The notes under the pieces were generated by a model. It had not been told where the DNA came from. It saw only the letters and a program-made list of their open reading frames with translations, and searched no databases. A program made the position numbers and the translations under genes. A stretch of DNA of 64,000 bases from Sphingobacteriaceae bacterium (GTDB taxonomy: Bacteria; Bacteroidota; Bacteroidia; Sphingobacteriales; Sphingobacteriaceae): NCBI GenBank assembly GCA_947479815.1, contig CANKAT010000006.1, positions 1 to 64,000 of the forward strand. Reading direction: 5' to 3'. This document shows positions 43,417-52,496 of this stretch, piece by piece (the stretch's first letter is position 1; the number at the start of each line of letters is the position of its first letter).

Positions 43417-44694
43417 ATGATAAATCGAAGAATTTTTGTAAAAAGTATTTCTTTAATATCAGGTTCAATATTAGCCTCTTTGGCATACAAGGCTCATGGT
43501 TATAGCTCTGATAAAAGTTCTAAATTTAAAGGTAAAAAGATACTACTTCGATCCTCTTGGCAAACTGTCAATATTGGAGACATAGCTCACACGCCTGGAG
43601 TTTTACATTTACTTGAAAAATACATGCCAGACGTTGAGGTCAGACTTTGGGCTGGTGATGTAGGAAATGGGGTGAAAGAGTTGCTTTTGAAACGATTTCC
43701 TAAGCTTGAGATTTTCACTTCATCAAATACTGATGCTGTACAAAGAGCATTTAAGGAATGTGATTTTCTTCTTCATGGTTCAGGACCTTATTTAGTTGCT
43801 GAAAAAGATGTAGAAAAGTGGAAAAATGAAACCGGGAAGCCTTATGGTATTTATGGCATAACTTACAATGATACGAATGCATCTGCAAATACAAACTACC
43901 TGTTATCAAATGCGCTATTTGTATTTTTCAGAGATTCCTACTCCCTTAATTATGCCAAAAGCCTTGGCGTGAATAGCAAAATAATGGATTTTGGGCCCGA
44001 TGGAGCTTTTGCGGTTGATACATTTAATGAAAAAGCTGCAAGATCTTTCTTGAATAAAAATCAATTAGAAGAAGGCAAATTTATGTGTGTGATTCCTAAG
44101 TATAGGCATACTCCATATTGGTTAATTCCGAGTAAAAATCGACCATTTGATGCACCCAAAGATGCTATAAATCAGACTTTTAAGGAACATGATCATAAGG
44201 CTCTTAGGGAGGCTATTATTGCCGTAGTTACAAAAACGGATTTAAAAATTTTGATTGTACCCGAAGACCAAACTGAGGTGGCAATTGGAAAAGAAATGTT
44301 ATATGATCCTTTGCCAGAGGCAGTTAAAAAAAGAGTTGTTTGGAGGAATAAATATTGGCTTACTGATGAAGCTATCAGTACATATAAATTGTCGGCCGGA
44401 ATTTTTGGTAATGAAATGCATTCTCCAATCATGTCTGTAGGAAATGGAATACCTGCAATTGTATGCCGATTTAAAGAACAGACAAGTAAAGGTATCATGT
44501 GGCGTGATATCGGATTGGGAGATTGGTTATTTAATCTGGATGTAGAAAAAGAGATAGAAGGGATTGTTCCTGCTGTTTTAGAAATGGCACAAAATCCACA
44601 AAAAGCAACAGAAAAAGTTAAAAAAGCAAAGCAAAACGTCGAAAACTATCAGGCTGAAACTATGAAAGTATTAATTAATATATTAAATCAATAA
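43417..44694 (+). CDS. Tat-exported polysaccharide-pyruvyl-transferase-like protein
   Basis: A 425-residue protein. A Tat signal (NRRIFVK, residues 3-9, with a hydrophobic stretch to about 26) precedes a PS_pyruv_trans-like domain (about 40-400): LRSSWQTVNIGDIAHTPGVL, DFLLHGSGPYLV, GIYGITYND, FFRDSYSLNYAKSLG and FGNEMHSPIMSVGNGIPAIV. In the classical family the enzyme is cytoplasmic and uses PEP, so export argues for another substrate or role. Isolated gene between short direct repeats in the accessory region. Confidence 0.78.
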   Translation: MINRRIFVKSISLISGSILASLAYKAHGYSSDKSSKFKGKKILLRSSWQTVNIGDIAHTPGVLHLLEKYMPDVEVRLWAGDVGNGVKELLLKRFPKLEIFTSSNTDAVQRAFKECDFLLHGSGPYLVAEKDVEKWKNETGKPYGIYGITYNDTNASANTNYLLSNALFVFFRDSYSLNYAKSLGVNSKIMDFGPDGAFAVDTFNEKAARSFLNKNQLEEGKFMCVIPKYRHTPYWLIPSKNRPFDAPKDAINQTFKEHDHKALREAIIAVVTKTDLKILIVPEDQTEVAIGKEMLYDPLPEAVKKRVVWRNKYWLTDEAISTYKLSAGIFGNEMHSPIMSVGNGIPAIVCRFKEQTSKGIMWRDIGLGDWLFNLDVEKEIEGIVPAVLEMAQNPQKATEKVKKAKQNVENYQAETMKVLINILNQ

Positions 44695-44756
44695 CTCTTT
44701 TAAATCATCAAATCAATTCTACTTTAACCGGCTTTTTAATATTAATGAATCTATAA

Positions 44757-44815
44757 TCAGATTAAATTTTTTCCAAGGTCTAGCATCATCTGAATTTTCT
44801 GTTCTGATTTGATTA
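44757..44815 (-). pseudogene. Tyrosine integrase C-terminal remnant 2
   Basis: The minus strand reads KSEQKIQMMLDLGKNLI then stop, matching KSDSDIQMMLEVGNSIGK of remnant 1 at 38.8 kb. Only about 20 codons remain. Confidence 0.55.
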
Positions 44816-44900
44816 ACCGCAGATTTTATCAATGATGTAGTTCTCTGTTAATTGTTTTTTCTTCTAGGTGTTTTCATAATTAATTAAAAAATTAATATAT

Positions 44901-44957
44901 GAAAACTCCAACTAGCATTATATTTAATATCGGTTCACGTTATAATGACGATTTAAA
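44901..44957. repeat. Short direct repeat right of the pyruvyl-transferase-like gene
   Basis: Partner of 43243-43297. Here it is preceded by an ATG and a short frame of about 43 codons, which I do not call as a gene. The 351-nt gap 44695-45045 otherwise holds only the integrase tail. Confidence 0.55.
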
Positions 44958-45045
44958 TCAATCTATTTATTTTCAGTACTTTAGAATCTTTATTAAAGGA
45001 ATATTGTTCAAATTAGAGAAAATATAAGATCTAGTGTCTGTGCTT

Positions 45046-45252
45046 ATGAAACAAATTATACTACTCATTCTTTTAGTTTTATTTAGTGTCAAGAGTGGTT
45101 TTTCTCAAAATCAATTTGCAGTTACCGTAAAGGGAATTAAGCAAAATGATTCGGTACTTGTAACTATTCAAAGGAGTGCAGAATTTAAAGATCAAAAATG
45201 GGCAAAATACACTGCTAGTGGATCATCAAAAGTAGATTTTCAGCTTGCCTAA
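45046..45252 (+). pseudogene. Truncated secreted protein
   Basis: 68 residues from ATG 45046: a clear signal peptide (about 1-20, GFSQ junction) and the beginning of a beta-rich domain (FAVTVKGIKQNDSVLVTIQRS), ending abruptly at QLA. The start of the domain looks conserved but the remainder is absent, so I regard it as the 5' stub of a longer gene. A genuine small secreted protein is the alternative. Confidence 0.45.
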
Positions 45253-45338
45253 CGCTATTTCATGTAAAACGCAATTCAATACTTTAAATAAAAAGCGGGG
45301 TATTTAGAAACGCTTTATTTTAAAACTTGTAAGCCTCA

Positions 45339-46262
45339 TTAACCTTTCTCGGCCTTGTTCTTTTCAAGGGCAATACTCTTTGCAAATTTATTGTGAACCA
45401 AGATGATTAGAAGCCCAAAAATAATGGCGCATACAATCAATATATTATTTAGTAATCCAGTTATAGAAAATGATAAACGGATTAGGATAGTTGATATAAT
45501 AAATCCCGAATTTCTAATAACCTTATGGAATTCATCAGTTAAAAAAAATGAGAATAACAATAATATAACATCTGCAAAAATTAGAAAAGTAAAAAACTGC
45601 TCAAAAAAGATGTTGTTGATATTGGCAAATGAAGAATTGCTGCTCACCACTGGGTTAATAATTTTTATTGACCAGTCTACAAAAGAATAAATGGCAAGTA
45701 AAATAAAAATAGGAACCAAGGCCGTAGCTAGTATCTTCTTAATTTTCACAAATCTAGATACAGCACCAAGTTGTGCTTGATTTAGCGGTTTTGAATTGTA
45801 TGTGATTTTACTTTGAATATAGAAAAGGTAAATAAGAAAAAACATCAATATAGAGGTAGCCAAATCGTATGTAAATTGTAAATCATATTTTATATTGAAC
45901 CAATCTGTTGTAAGAGTCAAATTTGAAAGGTCCTTAAATAATCTACGAATTACAATCAATGTCATTATCTCATATTGCTTACCAATATAGGTGGTAAAAG
46001 ATTTTGGAAGGTAATATATCAGTAGATATACCTCATACAATAGTATAAATGAAAAGGGCGTATAAATAGCAGCAATTGGGTTGCTTAATAGATCAGTTGA
46101 ATTGTTTATTGAAATAATACCAAAGTCAACCAAATAGATTAGTACAAGGTGACTTATGAAACTAGCAATGGCTATGGATAGAATAATCCACTCACTACTT
46201 TTTCTTGTTTTTTCGGAAAGAAATTTTTGATAAATTGGTTCAACTAGTTTTTCAAAAGTCAT
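45339..46262 (-). CDS. Polytopic membrane protein, function unknown
   Basis: A 307-residue protein with about seven or eight transmembrane helices and a basic N-terminus (EKTRKSSEW). No recognised motifs. Strongly AT-rich codon use like the rest of the accessory region. Single gene with no clear partner. Confidence 0.65.
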   Translation of the reverse strand: MTFEKLVEPIYQKFLSEKTRKSSEWIILSIAIASFISHLVLIYLVDFGIISINNSTDLLSNPIAAIYTPFSFILLYEVYLLIYYLPKSFTTYIGKQYEIMTLIVIRRLFKDLSNLTLTTDWFNIKYDLQFTYDLATSILMFFLIYLFYIQSKITYNSKPLNQAQLGAVSRFVKIKKILATALVPIFILLAIYSFVDWSIKIINPVVSSNSSFANINNIFFEQFFTFLIFADVILLLFSFFLTDEFHKVIRNSGFIISTILIRLSFSITGLLNNILIVCAIIFGLLIILVHNKFAKSIALEKNKAEKG

Positions 46263-46614
46263 AATGTATAGTTATTAGTGTTTAACTAGTTTTAAAAGAT
46301 TTTTCTTTCTCATTAAAGAAAACAATTGAAATTAAACATTTTATCTAATTTATCAAGGACTTAATTATAGGGGGGGCTTAAAATGGTGTGGGCGCTTATG
46401 AGGTTCCATAATTCCAGACCGCCAAATCAATCGATTATAGCAATCATCTCAATTAAATAGGTAAAACTTTATTAATCAGAAAGCACGCAGTACCTACATT
46501 AATGAGGTTTTTTACAAAAACCTCTTAACAATTGGTTTTGTATTCAAATAATTTATCTATTTTAATTTATTATTTGAACTTAATCCTAATTATTAAACCA
46601 TTAATTAATTAATC
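46263..46614. other. Divergent intergenic region before the MFS gene
   Basis: No gene seen. Contains a perfect 9-bp hairpin, GAGGTTTTT/AAAAACCTC (46504-46524), about 90 nt before the transporter start. It lacks a T-run, so it may be a leader structure rather than a terminator. Confidence 0.45.
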
Positions 46615-47835
46615 ATGAATCAAACTGTCAATGCAAATCGCCTATTCTTGGCTAGTTGCTTTGCACTTATTACAACGGCATTCTCGTTTAGTATACGTGC
46701 AGGCATTTTAACACAATTGGGAACTGAATTGAATCTGGACACAGTTCAATTGGGTCACATCAATCAAATGTGGTTTTTGGGTTTTCCAATATCCATGATC
46801 TTGGGAGGTATTTTTTACGCTCAAATTGGGCCTAGATTGATTATGCAAATTGCTTTATTAGCACATGCAATTGGTATAGTGATGACTATTTATGCCACAG
46901 ATTACTACACCTTGCTTATTTCTACCCTATTAATTGGTTTAGGTAATGGTTGTACCGAAGCAGCTTGTAATCCAATGATCGCTGATTCTTATTCTGGCTT
47001 GGCGTTCAGCAGAAAGATCAATCGTTTCCACATGTGGTTCCCTGGTGGTATAGTTCTTGGTGCTTTGATCTCAAAATTCATGACTGAAGCAAGCATGAGC
47101 TGGCAGGCTCAAATCTGGGTAATTTTGATACCTACGATCATATATGCAGTTTTATTCTTTGGTCAAACTTTTCCAAAACCAAGAATTTCAGAAAATTCAA
47201 CTTTAGATAATTTTAAAGCAATGTTAAACCCATTGTATTTGTTTATGGCTGCATGTATGGCATTAACTGCTATATCTGAGTTTGGTCCGCAGCAATGGGT
47301 GGGTCCAATCCTTTCAAAGGCAGGAGCAAGCCCAATGTTGATCCTAGCATTAGTAACTGGTTTGATGGCTGTTGGAAGATATTTTGCAGGCCCGCTGATC
47401 AAGAATTTGAATACTGTTGGTGTTTTACTGGGTTCGGCCATTTTCGGTGTGATCGGTATATACATGATGAGCACCATGGATGGTAGTATGCTTTATGTTG
47501 CTGCTGTGTTTTATGCACTTGGAATCTGTTATTTCTGGCCAAACATGATCGGTTTCATTGCAGAGAGTATGCCACAAACAGGAGCTCTAGGGCTTTCAAT
47601 TATGGGCGGAATAGGAATGTTTTCTTCTTCTATGTTCCAACCAATTATTGGAGCATGGATTCAGGAAAATAAAATAGTAGCGGTGTCACAAGGATTAGCT
47701 GGTGATGCGGCAGATTTGGCTGCCGGTCAGGCAACTTTATCAAATATGCTTCTTTTCCCTGCTATTTTAATCTTAGCATTTCTTGCATTATACTTATACA
47801 TGAAAAAACAAAAACCGCTAAGCGCGGCTGTTTAA
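46615..47835 (+). CDS. MFS transporter
   Basis: A 406-residue inner-membrane carrier with 12 predicted helices in two halves. The first-half pattern (GFPISMILGGIFYAQIGPRLIMQIALLAHAIG split over helices 2-3) and GLGNGCTEAACNPMIADSY fit sugar-type MFS proteins of Bacteroidota (FucP-like relatives). Substrate unknown. The gene ends in a strong terminator, so it is separate from the sugar-acid operon that follows, although its position suggests a related substrate. Confidence 0.85.
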   Translation: MNQTVNANRLFLASCFALITTAFSFSIRAGILTQLGTELNLDTVQLGHINQMWFLGFPISMILGGIFYAQIGPRLIMQIALLAHAIGIVMTIYATDYYTLLISTLLIGLGNGCTEAACNPMIADSYSGLAFSRKINRFHMWFPGGIVLGALISKFMTEASMSWQAQIWVILIPTIIYAVLFFGQTFPKPRISENSTLDNFKAMLNPLYLFMAACMALTAISEFGPQQWVGPILSKAGASPMLILALVTGLMAVGRYFAGPLIKNLNTVGVLLGSAIFGVIGIYMMSTMDGSMLYVAAVFYALGICYFWPNMIGFIAESMPQTGALGLSIMGGIGMFSSSMFQPIIGAWIQENKIVAVSQGLAGDAADLAAGQATLSNMLLFPAILILAFLALYLYMKKQKPLSAAV

Positions 47836-47843
47836 TAATTTTT

Positions 47844-47874
47844 ATAGAGGGGGCTTTTGCCCCCTCTATTTTTC
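47844..47874 (+). terminator. Rho-independent terminator after the MFS gene
   Basis: ATAGAGGGGGC (47844-47854) pairs exactly with GCCCCCTCTAT (47859-47869) around TTTT, followed by a T-run. Confidence 0.92.
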
Positions 47875-47913
47875 TATCGTACTTCTACAACACTGTACAT
47901 TTAATTTCTATCC

Positions 47914-48048
47914 TTAATTAAATCTTGAGCACTTATAAAAGGCTGCCATAATTTCTTGGGGCTTCTCAAGGCTCAAAATATTCCTGCAATTCTCCTTTTT
48001 CTTAACTGCATTTACAATCTGGATTCCTGCAATTTTAGTCTTTTTTAT
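47914..48048 (-). pseudogene. IS3-type transposase OrfA remnant 2
   Basis: The minus strand reads (I)KKTKIAGIQIVNAVKKKENCRN, alignable to remnant 1 (MKKTRFTETQTIEAIKEYENGRN) and to IS3-type OrfA starts. The initiator ATG has become ATA and the sense is lost after about 25 codons. GCTAATTTAAATG (about 48073-48085) lies upstream as in remnant 1. The remainder of 47875-48211 shows nothing else. Confidence 0.6.
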
Positions 48049-48211
48049 ATTTCTATTTAATTCGGTGTTTTATGCTAATTTAAATGTTTGAAATTTTGGA
48101 GGAAGTTTTAAGTGGATACCCGAATTTGGCGGGATAAAAAATAGTAGTCAATTTTTAACTATTAGCCCAATTTGCAATTTATAAATAGACAGTATTACCC
48201 AGATTTAAACA

Positions 48212-48979
48212 ATGAAAAATTTAAAACAAAGATTATTGAATGGAGAAACCTTAAATGGTTGTTGGTTAAATCTGGGCAGTGCTGTTACTGCCGAAATTGT
48301 GGGTTTATCTGGTTTTGATTGGGTATTGATTGATCTGGAGCATGGTGCAGGTTCAGAAGGCAGTACCCTATCACAGATTCAGGCCATTGAACATACATCA
48401 ACAGGTGTAATTGTACGTGCTGAAAGTACTGAACCACAGAGAATTCACAGAGTTCTGGATATGGGTGCTGAAGGGGTAATGTGTCCAAAAGTAAGAAATG
48501 CTGACGAGGCTCTGAAAGTTGTCAAAGGATTGCATTATCCTCCTTTTGGCAACAGAGGGGTAGCCAAAATGGTGAGAGCTACTCAGTTTGGTCTGAATTT
48601 CAACGATTATTATGCAAAATCCAGAGAACAGATACTTGGTATCGTACAAATTGAAACCACTGAAGTCCTTAATCACCTGGATGAAGTAGCTACAATTGAT
48701 GGTGTAGATGTTCTATTTATTGGACCTGCAGACCTTTCCATGGAATTGGGCATATTCGGGCAGTTTGAACATCCTTTATTTGTAGAAGTATTGACTAATA
48801 TAGTTGGAGCGGCAAAAAGGGCTGGTAAGGCTGCCGGGATTTTATTCTTTAATCCGGATGACTATCAGCGCTATCATAATTTGGGAATTCGATTCCTGGC
48901 ATGTGGTGCAGATGCCACCTTTGTTGCAGAAGGTGCGAGAAATATGGCCGGGAAAATGGCAAAATTTAAAAACCAATAA
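48212..48979 (+). CDS. garL: HpcH/HpaI-family aldolase, probably 5-keto-4-deoxy-glucarate aldolase
   Basis: A 255-residue class II aldolase. Family motifs: WVLIDLEHGAGS (about 36-47), GVIVRAE (about 69), GAEGVMCPKVRNADEA (about 89-104), YPPFGNRGVAK (near 112) and ETTEVLNHLDEVATIDGVDVLFIGPADLSMELG broken into metal/substrate loops near 150-180. In the GarL branch it cleaves 5-keto-4-deoxy-glucarate to pyruvate plus tartronate semialdehyde. The neighbouring reductase and dehydratase genes support that reading. Confidence 0.82.
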   Translation: MKNLKQRLLNGETLNGCWLNLGSAVTAEIVGLSGFDWVLIDLEHGAGSEGSTLSQIQAIEHTSTGVIVRAESTEPQRIHRVLDMGAEGVMCPKVRNADEALKVVKGLHYPPFGNRGVAKMVRATQFGLNFNDYYAKSREQILGIVQIETTEVLNHLDEVATIDGVDVLFIGPADLSMELGIFGQFEHPLFVEVLTNIVGAAKRAGKAAGILFFNPDDYQRYHNLGIRFLACGADATFVAEGARNMAGKMAKFKNQ

Positions 48980-48995
48980 ATTTAAAAACCAAATT

Positions 48996-50435
48996 ATGGA
49001 TCCTTTTCTTTTGTTATTAATAGGCGTAATTATTGTAGTAGGTGGAATAATTGGATTAAAACTTCATCCTTTTCTGGCCCTATTGTTCGCGGCATTTATT
49101 GTTGCTTTACTTACCCCTCCTGATTTTATTCAAAATTTCGGACTTGAAAAGGGTATGTCAGCGGATGCTGCCATGGCTCTTTCAAAGAAAAATGTAGGTG
49201 AACGGGTAGCTACTGAATTTGGGAATACTGCAGCAAAGATTGGAATATTAATAGCTATGGCCGCTATAATAGGAAAATGTTTGTTGGAAAGTGGTGCTGC
49301 TGAGCGGATTATAAGATCTATCCTATACTTAACTGGTATGGACAAGGCTCCAGTGGCATTTTTGGTTAGCAGCTTTTTTATTGGTATCCCTGTATTTTTT
49401 GACACTGTCATTTTCTTAATGATTCCTTTGGTAAAAGCAATGACTTTAAGAATTGGAAAGAACTATTTATTATTGGTCATGTGTGTGATGGCGGGTGCCG
49501 CAATGGCGAATTCATTAGTCCCACCTGCACCTGGACCATTATTTTTGATCGGTGAGATGAATATTCCGATTGGTTTGATGATGGTTGCGGGTACAATTGT
49601 TGGACTCTTCACTATTACTTCAGGTTATTTTTTCGCAGTTTGGGTCAATAAAAAACGGCCTATTGAACTAAGAGATTCTTTGGATGCCAAAATTGAAGAT
49701 ATAAAGGCCTCAGCAATTCTTGATACCAAACACCTTCCAGGCCTGGGCATTTCTTTACTTCCAATACTCATTCCTCTTATTTTTATCTGTATTGACACAG
49801 TTGTAAACGTAATGAAACCTGCTGATAGTAATAACTTATCGCCATTAATTCAAAATCTTATTGGTGTTTCTGCTTTTTTAGGAAATAAAAATACAGCAAT
49901 AATATTAGGTGGTGTTGCTGCTATTTTAGTTCTTGCAAGTAGAAAGAAGCATTCAAAAGAGGGACTTACAACCTTTATAGGGACTGCCTTAACAAGTGGT
50001 GGTAGCATTATATTGATCACCTCTGCAGGTGGTGCATTTGGGGGTATGCTTCAGCAAACCGGAATTAGTTCTCAGATCGCTATAATGACTCAGGATTACC
50101 AGATGTCCTTAATACCTTTGGCTTTCCTTATCGCAGCAGTTGTCCGTACAGCCCAGGGATCAGCAACAGTAGCTTTGATTACAGCATCAGGAATATTATC
50201 TGGTATGGCTATGAATGCTAATCTGGATTTCCATCCTGTTTATCTGGGATTGGCCATTGGTTGCGGTTCCAAATTGGTTCCTTGGATGAATGATGCTGGG
50301 TTCTGGATAATTTGTAAATTAAGTAATCTGACAGAAAAAGAAGCGCTCAAAACCATTTCACCTTTATTGGTTGTAATGGGTATTACAGGTCTGATTGTCA
50401 TTATGATCGGGGCGAAATTATTCCCTCTTGTTTAA
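48996..50435 (+). CDS. GntP-family sugar-acid permease
   Basis: A 479-residue transporter with about 12 helices, of the gluconate:H+ symporter family. Signatures include GIPVFFDTVIFLMIPL and MCVMAGAAMANSLVPPAPGP, and AAVVRTAQGSATVALITASG near the C-terminus. The frame extends back to 48804 inside the aldolase gene, but ATG 48996 starts the first helix (MDPFLLLLIG) and follows the aldolase stop by 17 nt. Probable import of gluconate/glucarate-like acids. Confidence 0.9.
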   Translation: MDPFLLLLIGVIIVVGGIIGLKLHPFLALLFAAFIVALLTPPDFIQNFGLEKGMSADAAMALSKKNVGERVATEFGNTAAKIGILIAMAAIIGKCLLESGAAERIIRSILYLTGMDKAPVAFLVSSFFIGIPVFFDTVIFLMIPLVKAMTLRIGKNYLLLVMCVMAGAAMANSLVPPAPGPLFLIGEMNIPIGLMMVAGTIVGLFTITSGYFFAVWVNKKRPIELRDSLDAKIEDIKASAILDTKHLPGLGISLLPILIPLIFICIDTVVNVMKPADSNNLSPLIQNLIGVSAFLGNKNTAIILGGVAAILVLASRKKHSKEGLTTFIGTALTSGGSIILITSAGGAFGGMLQQTGISSQIAIMTQDYQMSLIPLAFLIAAVVRTAQGSATVALITASGILSGMAMNANLDFHPVYLGLAIGCGSKLVPWMNDAGFWIICKLSNLTEKEALKTISPLLVVMGITGLIVIMIGAKLFPLV

Positions 50436-50459
50436 AGTTTAGAAAATAATTTGTTAGTA

Positions 50460-51314
50460 ATGGAAAAAATAGGTTTTATTGGTTTAGGTATCATGGGAAA
50501 ACCGATGGCATTAAACCTGATTAAGGCCGGTTATCAGGTTAATGTATTGAGTGCAAGTAATGCTTCCGGCATCTTGAAGGAAGCTGGTGCAAGTTTGATT
50601 GACAATATTGCAGAACTATCAAAACACTCAGATATAATTATTACTATGTTGCCCGATTCTCCTGATGTAAAAAATGTAGTTTCTGAGGTGTTGGAAGGAA
50701 TAAATTCTGGATCTCTATTTATTGATATGTCCACAATATCGCCGGCAGTAAGCCTGGAAATATTCACAAGTATGAAGAATAAGGGTGTATCTGCCTTAGA
50801 TGCACCAGTTTCGGGTGGTCAGGTAGGGGCAGAAGCAGCCAGTCTATCCATCATGGTTGGCGGTGATGAACCATCCTTTAATAGGGCTCTTCCTATTTTT
50901 CAGGCTCTTGGGAAAAATATAGTATTGATCGGCGAACCGGGCGCAGGTCAGGTTACAAAGGCTTGTAATCAAATGATTGTTGGTATTACTATTCAGGCCG
51001 TTTCAGAGGCTTTTTCACTGGCCAAAAAAGCGGGCGTCAATTTACCGAAAATGCGCGAGGTTTTACTAGGAGGATTTGCTCAAAGCCGTATTTTAGATTT
51101 ACATGGGCAGCGAATAATTGATAAAAATTTTGTCCCCGGTTTTAAAGTTAAATTACATAAAAAAGATATGGGAATAGCCCTTCAAACCGGCAATGAGCAT
51201 CATGTTTCACTTAAGGCAACTGCACTGGTTGCTGAATTAATGGGTCAATTAGTGAAGAATGGATTTGGCGATCTTGATCACAGCTCATTGGCATTATTAC
51301 AAGAAGAAAAATAA
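50460..51314 (+). CDS. garR: 2-hydroxy-3-oxopropionate (tartronate semialdehyde) reductase
   Basis: A 284-residue beta-hydroxyacid dehydrogenase. The NAD(P) motif GFIGLGIMGKPMA is at residues 4-16, the substrate loop DAPVSGGQVGAE near 117-128, and catalytic Lys in GQVTKACNQMIVG near 170. It reduces tartronate semialdehyde to D-glycerate, the product line of the preceding aldolase. I chose ATG 50460 over the upstream TTG at 50451. Gap to the GntP gene is 24 nt. Confidence 0.88.
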   Translation: MEKIGFIGLGIMGKPMALNLIKAGYQVNVLSASNASGILKEAGASLIDNIAELSKHSDIIITMLPDSPDVKNVVSEVLEGINSGSLFIDMSTISPAVSLEIFTSMKNKGVSALDAPVSGGQVGAEAASLSIMVGGDEPSFNRALPIFQALGKNIVLIGEPGAGQVTKACNQMIVGITIQAVSEAFSLAKKAGVNLPKMREVLLGGFAQSRILDLHGQRIIDKNFVPGFKVKLHKKDMGIALQTGNEHHVSLKATALVAELMGQLVKNGFGDLDHSSLALLQEEK

Positions 51315-51347
51315 TAATTATTTAACGAAACTAATAAACACTAAACT

Positions 51348-52478
51348 ATGCAACGTAGAAATTTTGTTAAAGCCTTAACTGCCGGAGCATTAGTGCCATC
51401 GGTTTTGGCACCCATGGACTCAAGGGCTGAAGGCAACTTCGAAAATAAGGCAAAACCCAAAAAAGTATTAATGAAAGTGGGATGCCAATCAGGGGGAACC
51501 ACTGAAGAGAATTTACAGTTGAAAGGCCGTTGTGGTGTATACAATATTGATGGCGGATCTCCCAAATTTATTCCTGGCGTAGGTTGGGATCTTGAAGATT
51601 CATTTAGAAAAAGAGATGCTTGCGAAAAGTATGGGATCAGTTTGGATGCATATCATTGGGCCTTAACATCTGCCGGTATTGATAAGGTAAGTGTGCCTAA
51701 TGTTATGCTGGGGAAAAGTCCGGAGAGAGATCGTGAAATTGACATGCTTAATCAAATGATCATGGTAGCCGGTAAGACTGGGGTAAAGGTATTGAATTAT
51801 AATACAACTATTTTACCTGTATTGAGAACAGGGAAAGTTGTTGATCCAAAAAGGGGAAATGCAGAATATAGTGTCTGGAATTATGAAGAGGCAGTAAAAA
51901 GAAATGACCCAAAAACAATTGCAGGTGATGTAAACATTGATGAAATGTTTGAAAGGATCACATATCTATTGGATAGAACTTTACCAGTTGCCAAAGAGTA
52001 TAATGTTAAACTTGCAAACCACATAGCTGATCCTCCAACCCCGGCTGGTTATCGCGGAATAACACGATGGAACAGTCCGGATGTTTTTGCGGGAATCAAG
52101 AGATTCGCGCAATTATACGATAGTAAATATCATGGTTTTAACTTCTGTATAGGGTCTATAGCTGAAGGGTTAAAGGATCCCAAGAATGATATTATTCCTA
52201 TTATTAGATGGGCTGGTGAGCGAAATCAAATATTTAATGTTCATTTAAGAAATATTAAAGGCGGTTGGAATAATTTCCAGGAGGTTTATCCTGATAATGG
52301 TGACATGAATTTTCTGCAGGTTGTACGTGAATTACGTGAAGTGGGTTTTGATGGTATGGTGATGCCTGATCATGTTCCACATCATCATGATCCTTTAGCA
52401 AACTGGCAGTCTTTTGCATTTTGTTATGGATATATTAAAGGATTAATACAAGCGGTAACTGAAGAAGCGACAGTCTGA
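51348..52478 (+). CDS. Tat-exported UxuA-like TIM-barrel protein
   Basis: A 376-residue protein with a Tat signal (QRRNFVK, 2-8, hydrophobic to about 22, ADSRA-like end) and a TIM barrel like mannonate dehydratase. Recognisable blocks are MKVGCQSGGTTEENLQLKGRCGVYNI, LANHIADPPTPAGYRGITRW, FNFCIGSIAEG, IFNVHLRNIKGG and DGMVMPDHVPHHHDP. These contain the metal-site Cys/His/Asp positions typical of UxuA. UxuA itself is cytosolic, so export is unusual. Its role in the operon is inferred only. Confidence 0.78.
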   Translation: MQRRNFVKALTAGALVPSVLAPMDSRAEGNFENKAKPKKVLMKVGCQSGGTTEENLQLKGRCGVYNIDGGSPKFIPGVGWDLEDSFRKRDACEKYGISLDAYHWALTSAGIDKVSVPNVMLGKSPERDREIDMLNQMIMVAGKTGVKVLNYNTTILPVLRTGKVVDPKRGNAEYSVWNYEEAVKRNDPKTIAGDVNIDEMFERITYLLDRTLPVAKEYNVKLANHIADPPTPAGYRGITRWNSPDVFAGIKRFAQLYDSKYHGFNFCIGSIAEGLKDPKNDIIPIIRWAGERNQIFNVHLRNIKGGWNNFQEVYPDNGDMNFLQVVRELREVGFDGMVMPDHVPHHHDPLANWQSFAFCYGYIKGLIQAVTEEATV

Positions 52479-52496
52479 TATTTAGGATACAAATAG

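Noticed and set aside
44899-45028. 43-codon gene at the right repeat
   Set aside because: No signal, domain or ribosome-site support; it is part of a duplicated remnant.
48804-48995. N-terminal 64-codon extension of the GntP permease
   Set aside because: It overlaps the aldolase coding region in another frame and contains no membrane or conserved segment.
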